Notes under the pieces: model-generated | Seen by the model: the letters and a program-made list of their open reading frames with translations, nothing else | What the model was told of the DNA's origin: nothing | The model's database searches: none | Source of the DNA: an uncultured Bacteroidales bacterium | GTDB taxonomy: Bacteria; Bacteroidota; Bacteroidia; Bacteroidales; Bacteroidaceae | DNA: 64,000 bases | NCBI GenBank assembly: GCA_902802265.1 | Contig: CADCLN010000004.1 | Coordinates: 1 to 64,000, forward strand | Reading direction: 5' to 3' | Shown here: positions 43,636-53,064 of the stretch, piece after piece | Layout: every line of letters begins with the position of its first letter | How positions within the stretch are numbered: the stretch's first letter is position 1 | Program-made: the position numbers and the translations under genes

Positions 43636-44925
43636 ATGATAAGTGTTAAAAAACTAAGATATTTAGATTGTTCTTTTTTTACTAAATACTCAAAATTAGA
43701 TATATCTAAATTCTATCTCATTGAAAAAGAAAAAGTAGCATTTTGTCTATTTTGCATGGCAATGCTTTTGGCCTTTTTTGCTTCCGTAAGAGTGTGGTTC
43801 TTTTGGTCTATCAATGAGACCTTCCCCATTTTGTGTGTTGCATTGCTGGTGCCTTCGATGCTTATTTCAAATTCAATGGAAAAGCCCATCTATTCTCGTA
43901 AGGATTTTTTTCTGCCGTCGATTCTTCTGGGTATTCTGTTGATTTATCAAAGAATCTTGCAGACCGAGTCGATTATTGCCATGGTTATGGTATTGCCACG
44001 CTTGTTTGTTTTCTTTGCACTATTTCGGCTGTCATCAGACTATTATGAAAGTTTTGCAACGATTATTGGCAAGGTTTTTGCTACGATAGTGGGAGTTTCG
44101 CTGTTTATGTTTTTCCTGTTCCATTTGGGGCTGAGCTTTCCTGGAAGGAATGTTGTTTATGATGACACCTATTCGTTTACGAATTACTACTTCTTCCTTA
44201 TACGTGACTGGGCCGAGGTTGATTTTACCATTCCCCGATTCCATTCAGTATTTCTTGAACCTGGCCACATGGGGACCACTATCATTCTTTTTTTATCAAC
44301 TCAGATTGGCAAGTGGAAACGGTGGTACAATGTTGTGTTGATTGTTGCTTTGGTGTTTTCTTTTTCTTTGGCAGGCTATGGCTTGATGACAATCCTTGTT
44401 TTTCTTCACATGTGGATTAAGCGTAAGCGTATTCTTCCTAAGATTATCGCCATTGTCTGTTTTATTGCACTGCTTGTGGGAGGCTCTTTTGTATATAGGG
44501 GTGGTGACAATATGTTCAACCAACTTATTGTCATGCGCCTTCAGGTAAAAGATTCTGGCGATGACATTGAAGGCAATAACCGTGTTTCTCCTCGTTTTCA
44601 GGCTGAATTTGACAGTTTTATTCAATCTCCAGATTTATTTTTTGGACGTAAGATAAATCATGACATCATGCATGGCAATGCAGGCTATAAGGTATATGTA
44701 TATACTTATGGTCTTGTTGGATTTATATTGTGTTATCTTTGTTATTTTGCTGCCATGTATAAGGCTCCAGACAAGCGTGCTTTTATAGCGATGCTGATTT
44801 TGTCGCTTGCAAATTTCTGGATACGTGCCTATCCTTTTTGGTTTGGTTTCTTCATATCCTATTATCTTTTTGCCTTGCTTCCGACGCCATACATCTTAAA
44901 TAAAAAGACGCAATATGCAGAGTAG
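43636..44925 (+). CDS. O-antigen/capsule polymerase, Wzy-like
   Basis: 429 residues, about 10-12 membrane helices with a large outside loop (about 175-210, NVVYDDTYSFTNYYFFLIRD) and a second one (about 290-330, RGGDNMFNQL). This pattern and its place between Wzz and Wzx indicate the polymerase. Wzy proteins share little sequence, so this is a call from topology and context. AT-rich compared with the genes upstream. It overlaps the Wzx start by 11 bases. Confidence 0.78.
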   Translation: MISVKKLRYLDCSFFTKYSKLDISKFYLIEKEKVAFCLFCMAMLLAFFASVRVWFFWSINETFPILCVALLVPSMLISNSMEKPIYSRKDFFLPSILLGILLIYQRILQTESIIAMVMVLPRLFVFFALFRLSSDYYESFATIIGKVFATIVGVSLFMFFLFHLGLSFPGRNVVYDDTYSFTNYYFFLIRDWAEVDFTIPRFHSVFLEPGHMGTTIILFLSTQIGKWKRWYNVVLIVALVFSFSLAGYGLMTILVFLHMWIKRKRILPKIIAIVCFIALLVGGSFVYRGGDNMFNQLIVMRLQVKDSGDDIEGNNRVSPRFQAEFDSFIQSPDLFFGRKINHDIMHGNAGYKVYVYTYGLVGFILCYLCYFAAMYKAPDKRAFIAMLILSLANFWIRAYPFWFGFFISYYLFALLPTPYILNKKTQYAE

Positions 44926-46471
44926 TTCACAGCATAATAAGCGTATAGCCAAAAACACACTTGCATTGTATGTTCGCATGTTGTTGCTGATGGCAATTAG
45001 TCTCTATACATCAAGAGTTGTTCTTAAATTGCTTGGTGTAGAGGATTTTGGTATATATAATATCGTGGGTGGTTTTGTGGCTTTGTTTGGAGTGCTGAGT
45101 AAATCCTTGTCAAGTGCAGCTAGTCGTTTTTTAAACTATGAAATGGGTAAAGGCAATCGGGAACGCCTTTCTGATGTTTTTTCAACAATTTTTGTTATTC
45201 ATATACTTTTAGCATTATTTGTGGCGATTATAGCGGAAATAGCAGGTATATGGTTTATTACTCATAAAATGGTTGTTTCTCCTGATAGGTTAAATGCAGC
45301 CATTTGGGTGTTCCATTTTTCTGTATTGGCTTTTTGTCTAAATATTTTCACTGTACCATTCAATGCTGCAATTATTGCGCATGAAAGGATGACGATTTAT
45401 GCCTATATTAGTATTTTTGAAGGAGTAGGTAAACTATTGATTTGTTATTTAATAGCCATTTCTCCATTTGATCATTTAATATTTTATGCTATTTTGACTG
45501 CTGTTGTCCATATACTTGTGATGGGAATGTATATTAGATACAGTTGTAAAAATTTTATGGAGTGTAGTTTGAATCTACATTGTAATAGAGAAATGGTTTT
45601 TAATATATCTTCTTTTGCAGGATGGAATATGATTGGTTCTTCTGCGGCTATTATAGCTAATCAAGGTGGAAATATTTTGTTGAATCTTTATGGTGGGGGA
45701 CCCGTTGTGAATGCAGCACGTGCCATCTCTAATCAAGTGCAACATGCTGTTCAAGGTTTTGTTGAAAATTTTATTGTTGCTTTGCGTCCACAAATTACTC
45801 AATCATATGCGAAAGGTAATATGGATTATCTGATGACACTTGTATTTTATGGCTCACGTTTTTCTTTTTATCTGATGTTATTGCTGTGTGTGCCTATTTT
45901 ACTTAATACAGAATATTTATTAAGTCTATGGTTACATAGAGTGCCCGATCACACGATAGCTTTTGTTCAGTGGACACTTGTATATATTATGATAGAATCT
46001 TTGTCTGGTACATTGATTACAGCTCAATTGGCAACAGGTCGCATTCGTAATTATCAGATAGTTGTTGGAGGATTGCAAATGATGAATCTTCCTATTAGTT
46101 ATGTTTTTTTGTATTATACTGGTTTACCTGAAACTGTTATATATATATTAGTAGTTGTTTCATTGTGCTGTTTGTTTGCGCGCCTTTATATGCTTCATTC
46201 ACTTATTCACTTGGAAGTTTTGAGTTTTTTCCGAGATGTGTTGATTAATATTCTTGCGGTAGCAATTGCCGCTTGTATAATACCTTTTTTTATCAAACAA
46301 TTTCTGTCTGTTTCTTTTTTGAATTTTTGTATATTAGCAGCTACAAGTTTCTTGTTTACGAGTCTTTCAATTTTTTTCGTTGGTTGTAATAAGAAAGAAA
46401 GAAAAGTTTTTTATAGAAAGTTAATGTTGGTACTAAAACACTTTAAGAATAATGATTACGATAAAGGATAA
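44915..46471 (+). CDS. Wzx-type flippase (MATE/MOP superfamily)
   Basis: 518 residues, about 12-14 membrane helices, MOP superfamily polysaccharide transporter. The N-terminal segment NTLALYVRMLLLMAISLY with RVVLKLLGVEDFGIYN (about 34-50) is characteristic. It moves lipid-linked repeat units across the inner membrane. The gene is strongly AT-rich. The 3' end overlaps the next gene by 20 bases, showing tight coupling. Confidence 0.9.
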   Translation: MQSSSQHNKRIAKNTLALYVRMLLLMAISLYTSRVVLKLLGVEDFGIYNIVGGFVALFGVLSKSLSSAASRFLNYEMGKGNRERLSDVFSTIFVIHILLALFVAIIAEIAGIWFITHKMVVSPDRLNAAIWVFHFSVLAFCLNIFTVPFNAAIIAHERMTIYAYISIFEGVGKLLICYLIAISPFDHLIFYAILTAVVHILVMGMYIRYSCKNFMECSLNLHCNREMVFNISSFAGWNMIGSSAAIIANQGGNILLNLYGGGPVVNAARAISNQVQHAVQGFVENFIVALRPQITQSYAKGNMDYLMTLVFYGSRFSFYLMLLLCVPILLNTEYLLSLWLHRVPDHTIAFVQWTLVYIMIESLSGTLITAQLATGRIRNYQIVVGGLQMMNLPISYVFLYYTGLPETVIYILVVVSLCCLFARLYMLHSLIHLEVLSFFRDVLINILAVAIAACIIPFFIKQFLSVSFLNFCILAATSFLFTSLSIFFVGCNKKERKVFYRKLMLVLKHFKNNDYDKG

Positions 46472-47600
46472 ACATAATTGCAGTGGGTGTACTGCTTGTT
46501 TGAATGTATGTACACATCATGCAATCACAATGCAACCTGATACATTGGGGTTTATGTATCCCAAGGTGAATTTGGATATATGTGTTGATTGTGGTCTATG
46601 TGAACGTGTTTGTGCATTTAACCCCAATTATGATATCAGTACAAATTTCCCTAATCCACAAGCATTTGCCGCAAGGCATAAATCCGAAAGTGAAATAATG
46701 AGGAGTCGTAGTGGCGCCGCCTTTATCGCTATTACGGATGAAATATTGAAACAAAACGGAGTTGTATATGGAGTAGGGTATAAGGAGCATTTTCAAGTAG
46801 CTCACAAACGGGCAACGACCAAAGAGCAAAGAGATGAATTTAGAGGGAGTAAATATGTGCAGAGCGATTTAACCAATATATTCCTTCAAGTGCGGGATGA
46901 TTTAAAATGTGGTAAAACAACTTTGTTTTCTGGTACTCCATGTCAGGTGGCTGGTTTGAAGGCTTTTCTTGGTAAACTGAATACTGATAATTTGATACTT
47001 CTTGATATTGTGTGTTCGGGTGTGCCAAGCCCTAAATTTTGGAGCAATCATTTGGATTATTTGGAACGAAAACATCAAAGTCCTGTTTCGTATGTCAATT
47101 TCAGAGATAAAGAGGTTTTTGGATGGAAAGCTCTTTGTGAAACTTATAAATATGGTGACTCTCATGAAAAGAAAACATCTCACTATGTATTTTATCAACC
47201 CTTGTTTTTCCGTCCTTCATGCCATGTTTGTCCATTTACCAATCTTCATCGTCCTGGGGATATAACAATTGCAGACTTTTGGGGATGGGAACGTGCAGAT
47301 TCTACATTTAACGCTGATGACAAAGGGTGCTCGTTGGTGTTATGCAATACAGAGAAAGGTCTGTCACTTTTTAATCGTGTGAAAAAAGACTTGAAAGTAT
47401 TGCCAGTACCACTTGAAAAAGTAATGCAAAACAGATTGAAGAGCCCAACAGAAGAACCAACCCAGAAACAGTCGTTCATTCAATATTACGAAAAGTATGG
47501 GTATGAAAAAGCTTTGAAAAAATATGGCATAATAGGCTGGAGACGAAAAATTCTGCTATACAAAAAAAGGATTTTAAAATATTTGTGTGTTTCTCATTGA
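46452..47600 (+). CDS. Fe-S protein of the F420H2 dehydrogenase beta-subunit family
   Basis: 382 residues. The N-terminal part has two [4Fe-4S] motifs (CSGCTACLNVCTHHAI, about 10-25; CVDCGLCERVCAFN, about 43-56). The FrhB/FdhB-type core follows, with GTPCQVAGLKAFLGK (about 161-175) and a later Cys-rich RPSCHVCPFT segment. The name refers to F420 chemistry, but bacteria with capsule clusters carry it next to pyruvyl transferases; the likely role is electron supply or a flavin-dependent step in sugar decoration. Immediately upstream of the pyruvyl transferase gene. A perfect 21-bp duplication starts at its last codons. Confidence 0.84.
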   Translation: MITIKDKHNCSGCTACLNVCTHHAITMQPDTLGFMYPKVNLDICVDCGLCERVCAFNPNYDISTNFPNPQAFAARHKSESEIMRSRSGAAFIAITDEILKQNGVVYGVGYKEHFQVAHKRATTKEQRDEFRGSKYVQSDLTNIFLQVRDDLKCGKTTLFSGTPCQVAGLKAFLGKLNTDNLILLDIVCSGVPSPKFWSNHLDYLERKHQSPVSYVNFRDKEVFGWKALCETYKYGDSHEKKTSHYVFYQPLFFRPSCHVCPFTNLHRPGDITIADFWGWERADSTFNADDKGCSLVLCNTEKGLSLFNRVKKDLKVLPVPLEKVMQNRLKSPTEEPTQKQSFIQYYEKYGYEKALKKYGIIGWRRKILLYKKRILKYLCVSH

Positions 47601-47637
47601 TATAGTTTATATACAGATTGATATAGTTTATATACAG
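47596..47637. repeat. Perfect 21-bp tandem duplication at a gene end
   Basis: Two identical 21-bp copies, 47596-47616 and 47617-47637, each starting ATTGATATAG and ending TTTATATACAG. The first copy includes the TGA stop of the upstream gene (47598-47600). Each copy contains inverted TATA arms. Confidence 0.95.
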
Positions 47638-47656
47638 AATAAAATATTGTCTATAT

Positions 47657-48742
47657 ATGAAAATAGGAATACTTACTTATCATAGAAGTCATAATTATGG
47701 CGCATTATTGCAAGCCATAGCTTTACGTTATGTGTTGACAGAAAAAGGACACGATGTGAGTTTTGTGGATTATTGGCCTGCTTACCACAAACGTTTTTAT
47801 TCTTTGTTTTCGTTTCACGAGATGAAACAAAAAGGTTTCAAGGGCGGTTTGTTGTATTTGAAAAAGTGTGTGCTTGATTATTCTTTTCGTCATGAAAGAT
47901 TTGCGACTTTCCAATCTTTTATTCATCAATACATAGAGCCTTATCTTTCTTCATGTAGTGACTCATATGATATGATTATTCATGGAAGTGATCAAATATG
48001 GAGAAAGCAAATAGGAACAAAGATGTATAATCCTATATATTTTGGAAATCATAATATTAAATGTTCAAAGAGAGTCTCTTACGCAGCTAGTATGGGTGTT
48101 CTTCCAACGAAAGAATCTGACATTCAGTTATTGAAGTCCTATTTCGCCTGTTTAGATGCAATCTCTGTGCGTGAAACGGATTTAAAGGTTCTTGTTCAAA
48201 ATTGTGGATATACTTGTGAACAACATTTAGATCCAACATTATTATTATCGAAAGAGCAATGGTGTTCAATCTTTAATATCAATCAGAAAAAAACAGGAGA
48301 TTATGTACTCTATTATGATTTGTTGGAGGATTCATTTGATATGACCGAAATTCAACGCTTTGCCAGCGCACATCACTTAACACTTAAAACAATCTTTGGT
48401 CGTCAATCTTCGGGTAAAAACACAGATGATAAATTCTATGTGGCTAATCCGAAAACACTTCTTGATTTGATTTATCATGCAAGTTTTGTCTTCACATCCT
48501 CTTTCCATGGACTTGTTTTTGCATTGATATTTCATAAACCATTCTATGCTTCATTTAGTACAAACAGTGGTAGAGCAGAGTCTATCTTGGATGTCTTGAA
48601 ACTGAAAAATTACTTGATAGCTCCAAAATCCTCTATAGATCAGAATTATCCAATAATAGATTATCAGCAAGTTGATGAATTTTTGGATGTGTTGCGGCAG
48701 AAATCTTTGCATTATCTTGAAACATTTATGATTGACAAGTGA
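47657..48742 (+). CDS. Polysaccharide pyruvyl transferase family protein
   Basis: 361 residues, WcaK/CsaB-like fold of two Rossmann-type domains. Visible are the start GILTYHRSHNYGALLQAIALR (split at about 4-24), IHGSDQIWRKQ (about 108-118), LDPTLLLSKEQW and SSFHGLVFALIF (about 277-288) with the conserved His. It transfers pyruvate from phosphoenolpyruvate to a sugar. The neighbour Fe-S protein is a recurrent partner. AT-rich. Confidence 0.87.
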   Translation: MKIGILTYHRSHNYGALLQAIALRYVLTEKGHDVSFVDYWPAYHKRFYSLFSFHEMKQKGFKGGLLYLKKCVLDYSFRHERFATFQSFIHQYIEPYLSSCSDSYDMIIHGSDQIWRKQIGTKMYNPIYFGNHNIKCSKRVSYAASMGVLPTKESDIQLLKSYFACLDAISVRETDLKVLVQNCGYTCEQHLDPTLLLSKEQWCSIFNINQKKTGDYVLYYDLLEDSFDMTEIQRFASAHHLTLKTIFGRQSSGKNTDDKFYVANPKTLLDLIYHASFVFTSSFHGLVFALIFHKPFYASFSTNSGRAESILDVLKLKNYLIAPKSSIDQNYPIIDYQQVDEFLDVLRQKSLHYLETFMIDK

Positions 48743-48777
48743 TTTGATTTTTTTTGTGTTATAATAATTATTTCTTT

Positions 48778-49803
48778 ATGAAACCAGAATTGTCCATTGT
48801 TATCCCTGTATATAATCATCCAGACGAATTGTGTGCCATGATTGACAGCATTATTGCAAATAGTTACCAATCATGGGAATTGTTACTTATTGATGATGGC
48901 TCAGATAAGCAAACGATAGTTTGTGAGCAGGAATACGCAAAAAAAGACCCTCGTATCAAATTGGTTGAACGTAATCAATTGCCTAAAGGGGCGCAAACAT
49001 GTAGAAACATGGGTTTGCAACTTGCACAAGGTGAATTCTTGATTTGGTTTGATTCTGATGATATCATATCTGATGAATGTTTGAAAAATCGTGTTGCTTC
49101 AATTAAGTCTCACCCTGAACTTGATTTTATGGTTTTCCCGTCAGGAGTTGTGGAGAATGATAAAATTGTTTCAGGTCCTCATATACGAAATATGGGCTTT
49201 CGGATTCTTCCCGACGATTTGTCTCTTTTTGCACAGCGTTTCCTGCCCTTTACGGTTTGGACCAATATATATCGGGTCGATTCACTTCATAAGTTTGGAA
49301 TGAATTGGGATGTAAACCTGCTGTCTCTTCAAGATTCAGACTTTAATATTCAGGCCCTCTTGCGTGGAATGAAGTTCGATTATGCCCAGGTGCCAATAGA
49401 CTATTATTATCGAATCAATTATTCTTCTAATACAATAGCGTCAAACATAGTTTCAAAAAAACATCAAAAAAGTCACGCATATTGGATAGAGAAGACATTT
49501 CAACAAATACAATCAAAATATAATCATCGCTATGATTATTACATTTACCTTGGCGCATTAAAACTGTTCCATTATTCTTGTGAAAAAAAATATGATGATG
49601 GTTTCTCTCACATGATTTCTAAGATTATTATGAATTATTCAAAAAAATGGGGCATTATTTGTAATGTGCAGTTCTTTGTCTTAAAACTTTTCTCTTGCTT
49701 GATGCCTTATGTTTTATCTCTGAAGTTTGCGTTCTTTAATTATTACAAAAATCAAAAATCTATGATAAAAAAGAAGCGCATTCTTATGGCTTCTGCTTAT
49801 TGA
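48778..49803 (+). CDS. Glycosyltransferase family 2
   Basis: 341 residues from the ATG at 48778; an in-frame TTG at 48754 adds eight residues. GT-A fold: LSIVIPVYNHPDEL (about 4-17), LLIDDGSDKQT (about 38-48), and the DxD region FDSDDI (about 91-96). The C-terminal part is helical and basic and ends near KKKRILMASAY. It is the only clear non-initiating glycosyltransferase between 39 and 54 kb, so either the repeat unit is very short or others lie elsewhere. AT-rich. Confidence 0.88.
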   Translation: MKPELSIVIPVYNHPDELCAMIDSIIANSYQSWELLLIDDGSDKQTIVCEQEYAKKDPRIKLVERNQLPKGAQTCRNMGLQLAQGEFLIWFDSDDIISDECLKNRVASIKSHPELDFMVFPSGVVENDKIVSGPHIRNMGFRILPDDLSLFAQRFLPFTVWTNIYRVDSLHKFGMNWDVNLLSLQDSDFNIQALLRGMKFDYAQVPIDYYYRINYSSNTIASNIVSKKHQKSHAYWIEKTFQQIQSKYNHRYDYYIYLGALKLFHYSCEKKYDDGFSHMISKIIMNYSKKWGIICNVQFFVLKLFSCLMPYVLSLKFAFFNYYKNQKSMIKKKRILMASAY

Positions 49804-49826
49804 ATAGTGATTATTTCCATTTGGGT

Positions 49827-51272
49827 ATGATGAGAGTTATTATGCTCTTAATTTTATGGAGCGTGTTTATAATCCAAAATGCTAGTTCGCAATCACCCTC
49901 TGCTGATAAAGAACGTATGATCTATATTAGTAGTTCTGAAGGGGATGATTCGAATCCTGGCACCTTGTTAAAACCACTTAAAAGCCTTTCTGCTCTTCGT
50001 GATGAAGACAGGGTGAATACATGTATTTTGCTAAAAGCTGGAGATGTTTTTTTTGATAGACTCAAGAATCTTCAAAATTGTGAAATTGGTAAATATGGAT
50101 TGGGTGAAAATCCTGTTATGTGTGGGCTTTTTATGCTAAAAGACATTGAGGCTTGGGAATATATGGGGAATGATGTGTGGCGATTGGATTTTTCTAAATA
50201 TAAAAATTTCTCTGGTTATCAGTACTCATCTCGTACAAAAACAAATCAAACAGGAAATGTCGGTCTTATTTATTCTTATGAAGACGACCACATATATGGG
50301 CATTTAGTAAAATCCCAGGAGGAACTTTTGAATGATGGCGATTTTTTTACTTCAGATGTATTTGCCAAAGATCAGATTACTCAGGAAACGTTTCACTACT
50401 TGTATTTCAAATGGCATGAACATCCGAGAGCTTTAGGCAACCTTTGTTTTGTTTCCGGTTCTTATGGAGTTGTGAATTTGAGGAACTGTAATATGCATGA
50501 TGTTTCAATTGTAGGGTTTGGGTATAATGCCATTACTTCAATAGACTCCACAACCATTAAGAATTGTTCTGTGGATTTAATAGGCGGAAGCATATTGATA
50601 GGCTATGGAAAGTGGATTCGTTTTGGCAATGGTATAGAGGTGAATGTGTCTAATGGGCCACGTTTTAATGTCTTGGTTGATAGTTGCATGATTAGCAGAA
50701 CGTATGATACTGCTACAACCATACAAGGCAGCCGAAAAAAAATAGAATCCCCAGGGAACATCCATTTCACGAACAATATTATTATTCATTGTCGCCAAGG
50801 CTTTGAATGGTATATGAATGCGGTTGGTAGTGACCCTGAATATAACGATTGTTCATTCCAGCACAATACAATGTTGCTATGCGGTGACAATATGTTCAAT
50901 ATCCCCTCCACAATGAATGACTGTTGCTTTTTGTGCCAAGACATAGCTTTCCGCCACATCGAAATTTCAGACAACATTTGTGTGGGTGGAAATTATCTGT
51001 GCACATACCAACATTACAATCTTCTTCATGACAACATCGTGTATTTGTATCCCAAGATGTTCTTATTGCATCAGAAACACGGAGAATTAGGTACGATTTA
51101 TCCTAAATCGGAATCAGATGTGCTTGCATACAAAGACATAGTCCACGATGACAGCCGGATTTTTTATGTGGAAAAAGGTGCTATGCTTGAGAATTATGGT
51201 TACAAGACCTACATGGAGCAGATAGAAAAGCGTTTACGGCACATTGTTGACTTTTTGAGATATTACAAGTAA
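49827..51272 (+). CDS. Secreted parallel beta-helix protein
   Basis: 481 residues from the ATG at 49827, giving a signal peptide (about 1-21, ending ASSQS); a TTG start at 49800 lies within the upstream gene. The body has Asn/Ile-rich repeated turns between about 200 and 400 (NLRNCNMHDVSIVGF, ISDNICVGG), typical of right-handed parallel beta-helix enzymes. Such proteins in capsule loci are often polysaccharide lyases or epimerases. No catalytic triad can be fixed. Possible role in trimming or modifying the polymer at the surface. Confidence 0.8.
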   Translation: MMRVIMLLILWSVFIIQNASSQSPSADKERMIYISSSEGDDSNPGTLLKPLKSLSALRDEDRVNTCILLKAGDVFFDRLKNLQNCEIGKYGLGENPVMCGLFMLKDIEAWEYMGNDVWRLDFSKYKNFSGYQYSSRTKTNQTGNVGLIYSYEDDHIYGHLVKSQEELLNDGDFFTSDVFAKDQITQETFHYLYFKWHEHPRALGNLCFVSGSYGVVNLRNCNMHDVSIVGFGYNAITSIDSTTIKNCSVDLIGGSILIGYGKWIRFGNGIEVNVSNGPRFNVLVDSCMISRTYDTATTIQGSRKKIESPGNIHFTNNIIIHCRQGFEWYMNAVGSDPEYNDCSFQHNTMLLCGDNMFNIPSTMNDCCFLCQDIAFRHIEISDNICVGGNYLCTYQHYNLLHDNIVYLYPKMFLLHQKHGELGTIYPKSESDVLAYKDIVHDDSRIFYVEKGAMLENYGYKTYMEQIEKRLRHIVDFLRYYK

Positions 51273-51305
51273 TAAAATGGAAAAGCAAATATCTAAGACA
51301 GATTG

Positions 51306-52454
51306 ATGGAAAGAACAAATACCTTAAAATCACCTCGGAAGCCTCATTCAGAAGCTCTGAATTTATTACGTTTCCCTTTGGCATTAGTCGTTGTACTTGT
51401 GCATGTTTTTGGTGCAAGTATTCCTGGGCGCGAACAGTTTATAGAAACAAGTTTCCTCTATAAGGAAACAATGAACTTTGTTAGAGCTTTTTTAGCCAGT
51501 CAAAGTGTTCCCATCTATTTTTTTATTTCTGGTTATGTATTCTTTTGGGGCATAACATTGACCAAAGAGAAATATAAACAGAAGTTGCAGAATAGGAAAA
51601 AAACGCTTCTGATTCCATATGTAATTTGGAATCTTTTAATGCTGGCACTCTACTTCCTGCTGCGAATGCCGGCTTTTGCTTCGCTTTCACCTTCTCTTCA
51701 GCAAATGGAGCCTAATTTCACGCTGTCGGGGTTCTTGAATTGCTTTTGGGATGCGAATTATTCTGTCTTTCCCCTAAATGAACACCCTGGGTCTTCAAAT
51801 ATTTACCCCATTAATGGTCCCTTGTGGTTTTTGCGCGACTTGATGATTGTCGTTCTGACGACTCCTGCTATTTATTGGGTTTTGAAAAAGACGGGTTTCT
51901 ATGTACTGATTTTTCTTGGAATACTAAAATTGTTTGTGACTCCATACGTGGATTGGGGATATTGTGCAGGTCAGTTATTGACGGCTTATTTCTATTTTTC
52001 ATGGGGTGCATACATGAGTATTAACAATAAAAACATGATAGTGGAGTTTGGCCGATTTACTCGTATCTCTACGATTCTGTATATTTTTCTTGGTGTTACA
52101 CACATGATTGCGGCTCATTATTATCCCGCTGCAACTTCAACCATCAAGAGCATAAACATTATTGTTGGACTCTTTTTCGCATATAATTTTGCAGCATGGC
52201 TCTTGCGTCATCACATTTGCAAATCCAATGAATTCTTATCCTCGGTATCATTTTTTATTTATATATCCCATCGACTTGTTTGGGTTATTTTGCTTAAAGT
52301 TATGCTGATGGTGATAAAGCCATCTTCTGGTATAGCAGGCTTGATGGTGCATTTCATGACATGGGCAACAACCATTATTCTGCTTTGTATCGCATTTTGG
52401 TTAATGCGTAGATATTTACCTGGATTACTGAAGGTGGTAGCAGGAAGAAAGTGA
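51306..52454 (+). CDS. Acyltransferase 3 family O-acyltransferase
   Basis: 382 residues from the ATG at 51306 (a TTG just before it is not preferred). About ten membrane helices. The start motif LNLLRFPLALVVVLVHVFG (about 16-34) carries the conserved early Arg and the catalytic-type His. The segment VPIYFFISGYVFFWG (about 66-80) also is typical. It would O-acetylate the polysaccharide at the inner membrane. Lower AT content than the genes before it. Confidence 0.87.
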   Translation: MERTNTLKSPRKPHSEALNLLRFPLALVVVLVHVFGASIPGREQFIETSFLYKETMNFVRAFLASQSVPIYFFISGYVFFWGITLTKEKYKQKLQNRKKTLLIPYVIWNLLMLALYFLLRMPAFASLSPSLQQMEPNFTLSGFLNCFWDANYSVFPLNEHPGSSNIYPINGPLWFLRDLMIVVLTTPAIYWVLKKTGFYVLIFLGILKLFVTPYVDWGYCAGQLLTAYFYFSWGAYMSINNKNMIVEFGRFTRISTILYIFLGVTHMIAAHYYPAATSTIKSINIIVGLFFAYNFAAWLLRHHICKSNEFLSSVSFFIYISHRLVWVILLKVMLMVIKPSSGIAGLMVHFMTWATTIILLCIAFWLMRRYLPGLLKVVAGRK

Positions 52455-52518
52455 GAAAAACATTATATGATAAAGAAAGTTATACTAAATTGCTACAGCA
52501 TTTGAATAATAGAAGATT

Positions 52519-52611
52519 ATGAACAACGAATTAAAATTATTCGTGTGTGGTATTGCAGGTGCCGTTGTGGTAGGAAATCCTGCTCATGAAATACGACAGA
52601 AAAGAGATTAG
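52519..52611 (+). pseudogene. Remnant of a hexapeptide acyltransferase
   Basis: A 30-codon ORF (ATG at 52519, TAG at 52609-52611) encodes MNNELKLFVC, then GIAGAVVVGNPAHEIRQ and RKRD-like end. The VVVGNPAHEI segment is the C-terminal signature of left-handed beta-helix acyltransferases (compare [10 protein letters not shown] in the next gene). The N-terminal part seems to have been joined to it by an internal deletion. It overlaps the ORF start at 52586, so the next gene should start at 52616. Confidence 0.7.
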
Positions 52612-52615
52612 TTAT

Positions 52616-53032
52616 ATGAAGAATCCGCGAGTAAAACTTTGGGTGTGGCTCAGTAGTCTTTATCCTGCCTTTCTGCGAATGGTGTATCACATGGATTTGG
52701 GAAAGGATGTGCGCATCTCTTGTAAGGCAAAATTAGATAAGAGTATCAATCCGCGTGGTGTTCACATTGGACATGACACCTGGGTGGCAGCTGGTGCATA
52801 CATTTTGGCTCACGATTATTGCCGAGGAATTATAACTGATACATACATTGGTTCAAATTGTTTCATAGGTATCGGTTCGGTTATTATGCCTGGTGTGCAT
52901 ATTGGCAATGAAGTTGTTGTGGGTGCCTGTGCTGTTGTAACTAAAGATGTACCAGACAATTGTATTGTTGTTGGAAATCCGGCACGAATTATCAAGACCG
53001 GCATACATGTGTCGAAAGGGAAATTGTTGTAA
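52616..53032 (+). CDS. Hexapeptide-repeat acyltransferase
   Basis: 138 residues from the ATG at 52616. An ATG at 52586 lies inside the remnant of another acyltransferase. Left-handed beta-helix repeats fill about 45-125 ([42 protein letters not shown]), ending [11 protein letters not shown]. It resembles the short maltose/serine-type O-acetyltransferases that use acetyl-CoA. Probably modifies the polysaccharide sugar. 32 bases before the dehydrogenase gene. Confidence 0.87.
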   Translation: MKNPRVKLWVWLSSLYPAFLRMVYHMDLGKDVRISCKAKLDKSINPRGVHIGHDTWVAAGAYILAHDYCRGIITDTYIGSNCFIGIGSVIMPGVHIGNEVVVGACAVVTKDVPDNCIVVGNPARIIKTGIHVSKGKLL

Positions 53033-53064
53033 TTAGTCATCAAGATATAGTATTTTATAAAATT

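Noticed and set aside
52960..53064. Longer start for the nucleotide-sugar dehydrogenase
   Set aside because: Overlaps the upstream gene and lies before the conserved [15 protein letters not shown] start.
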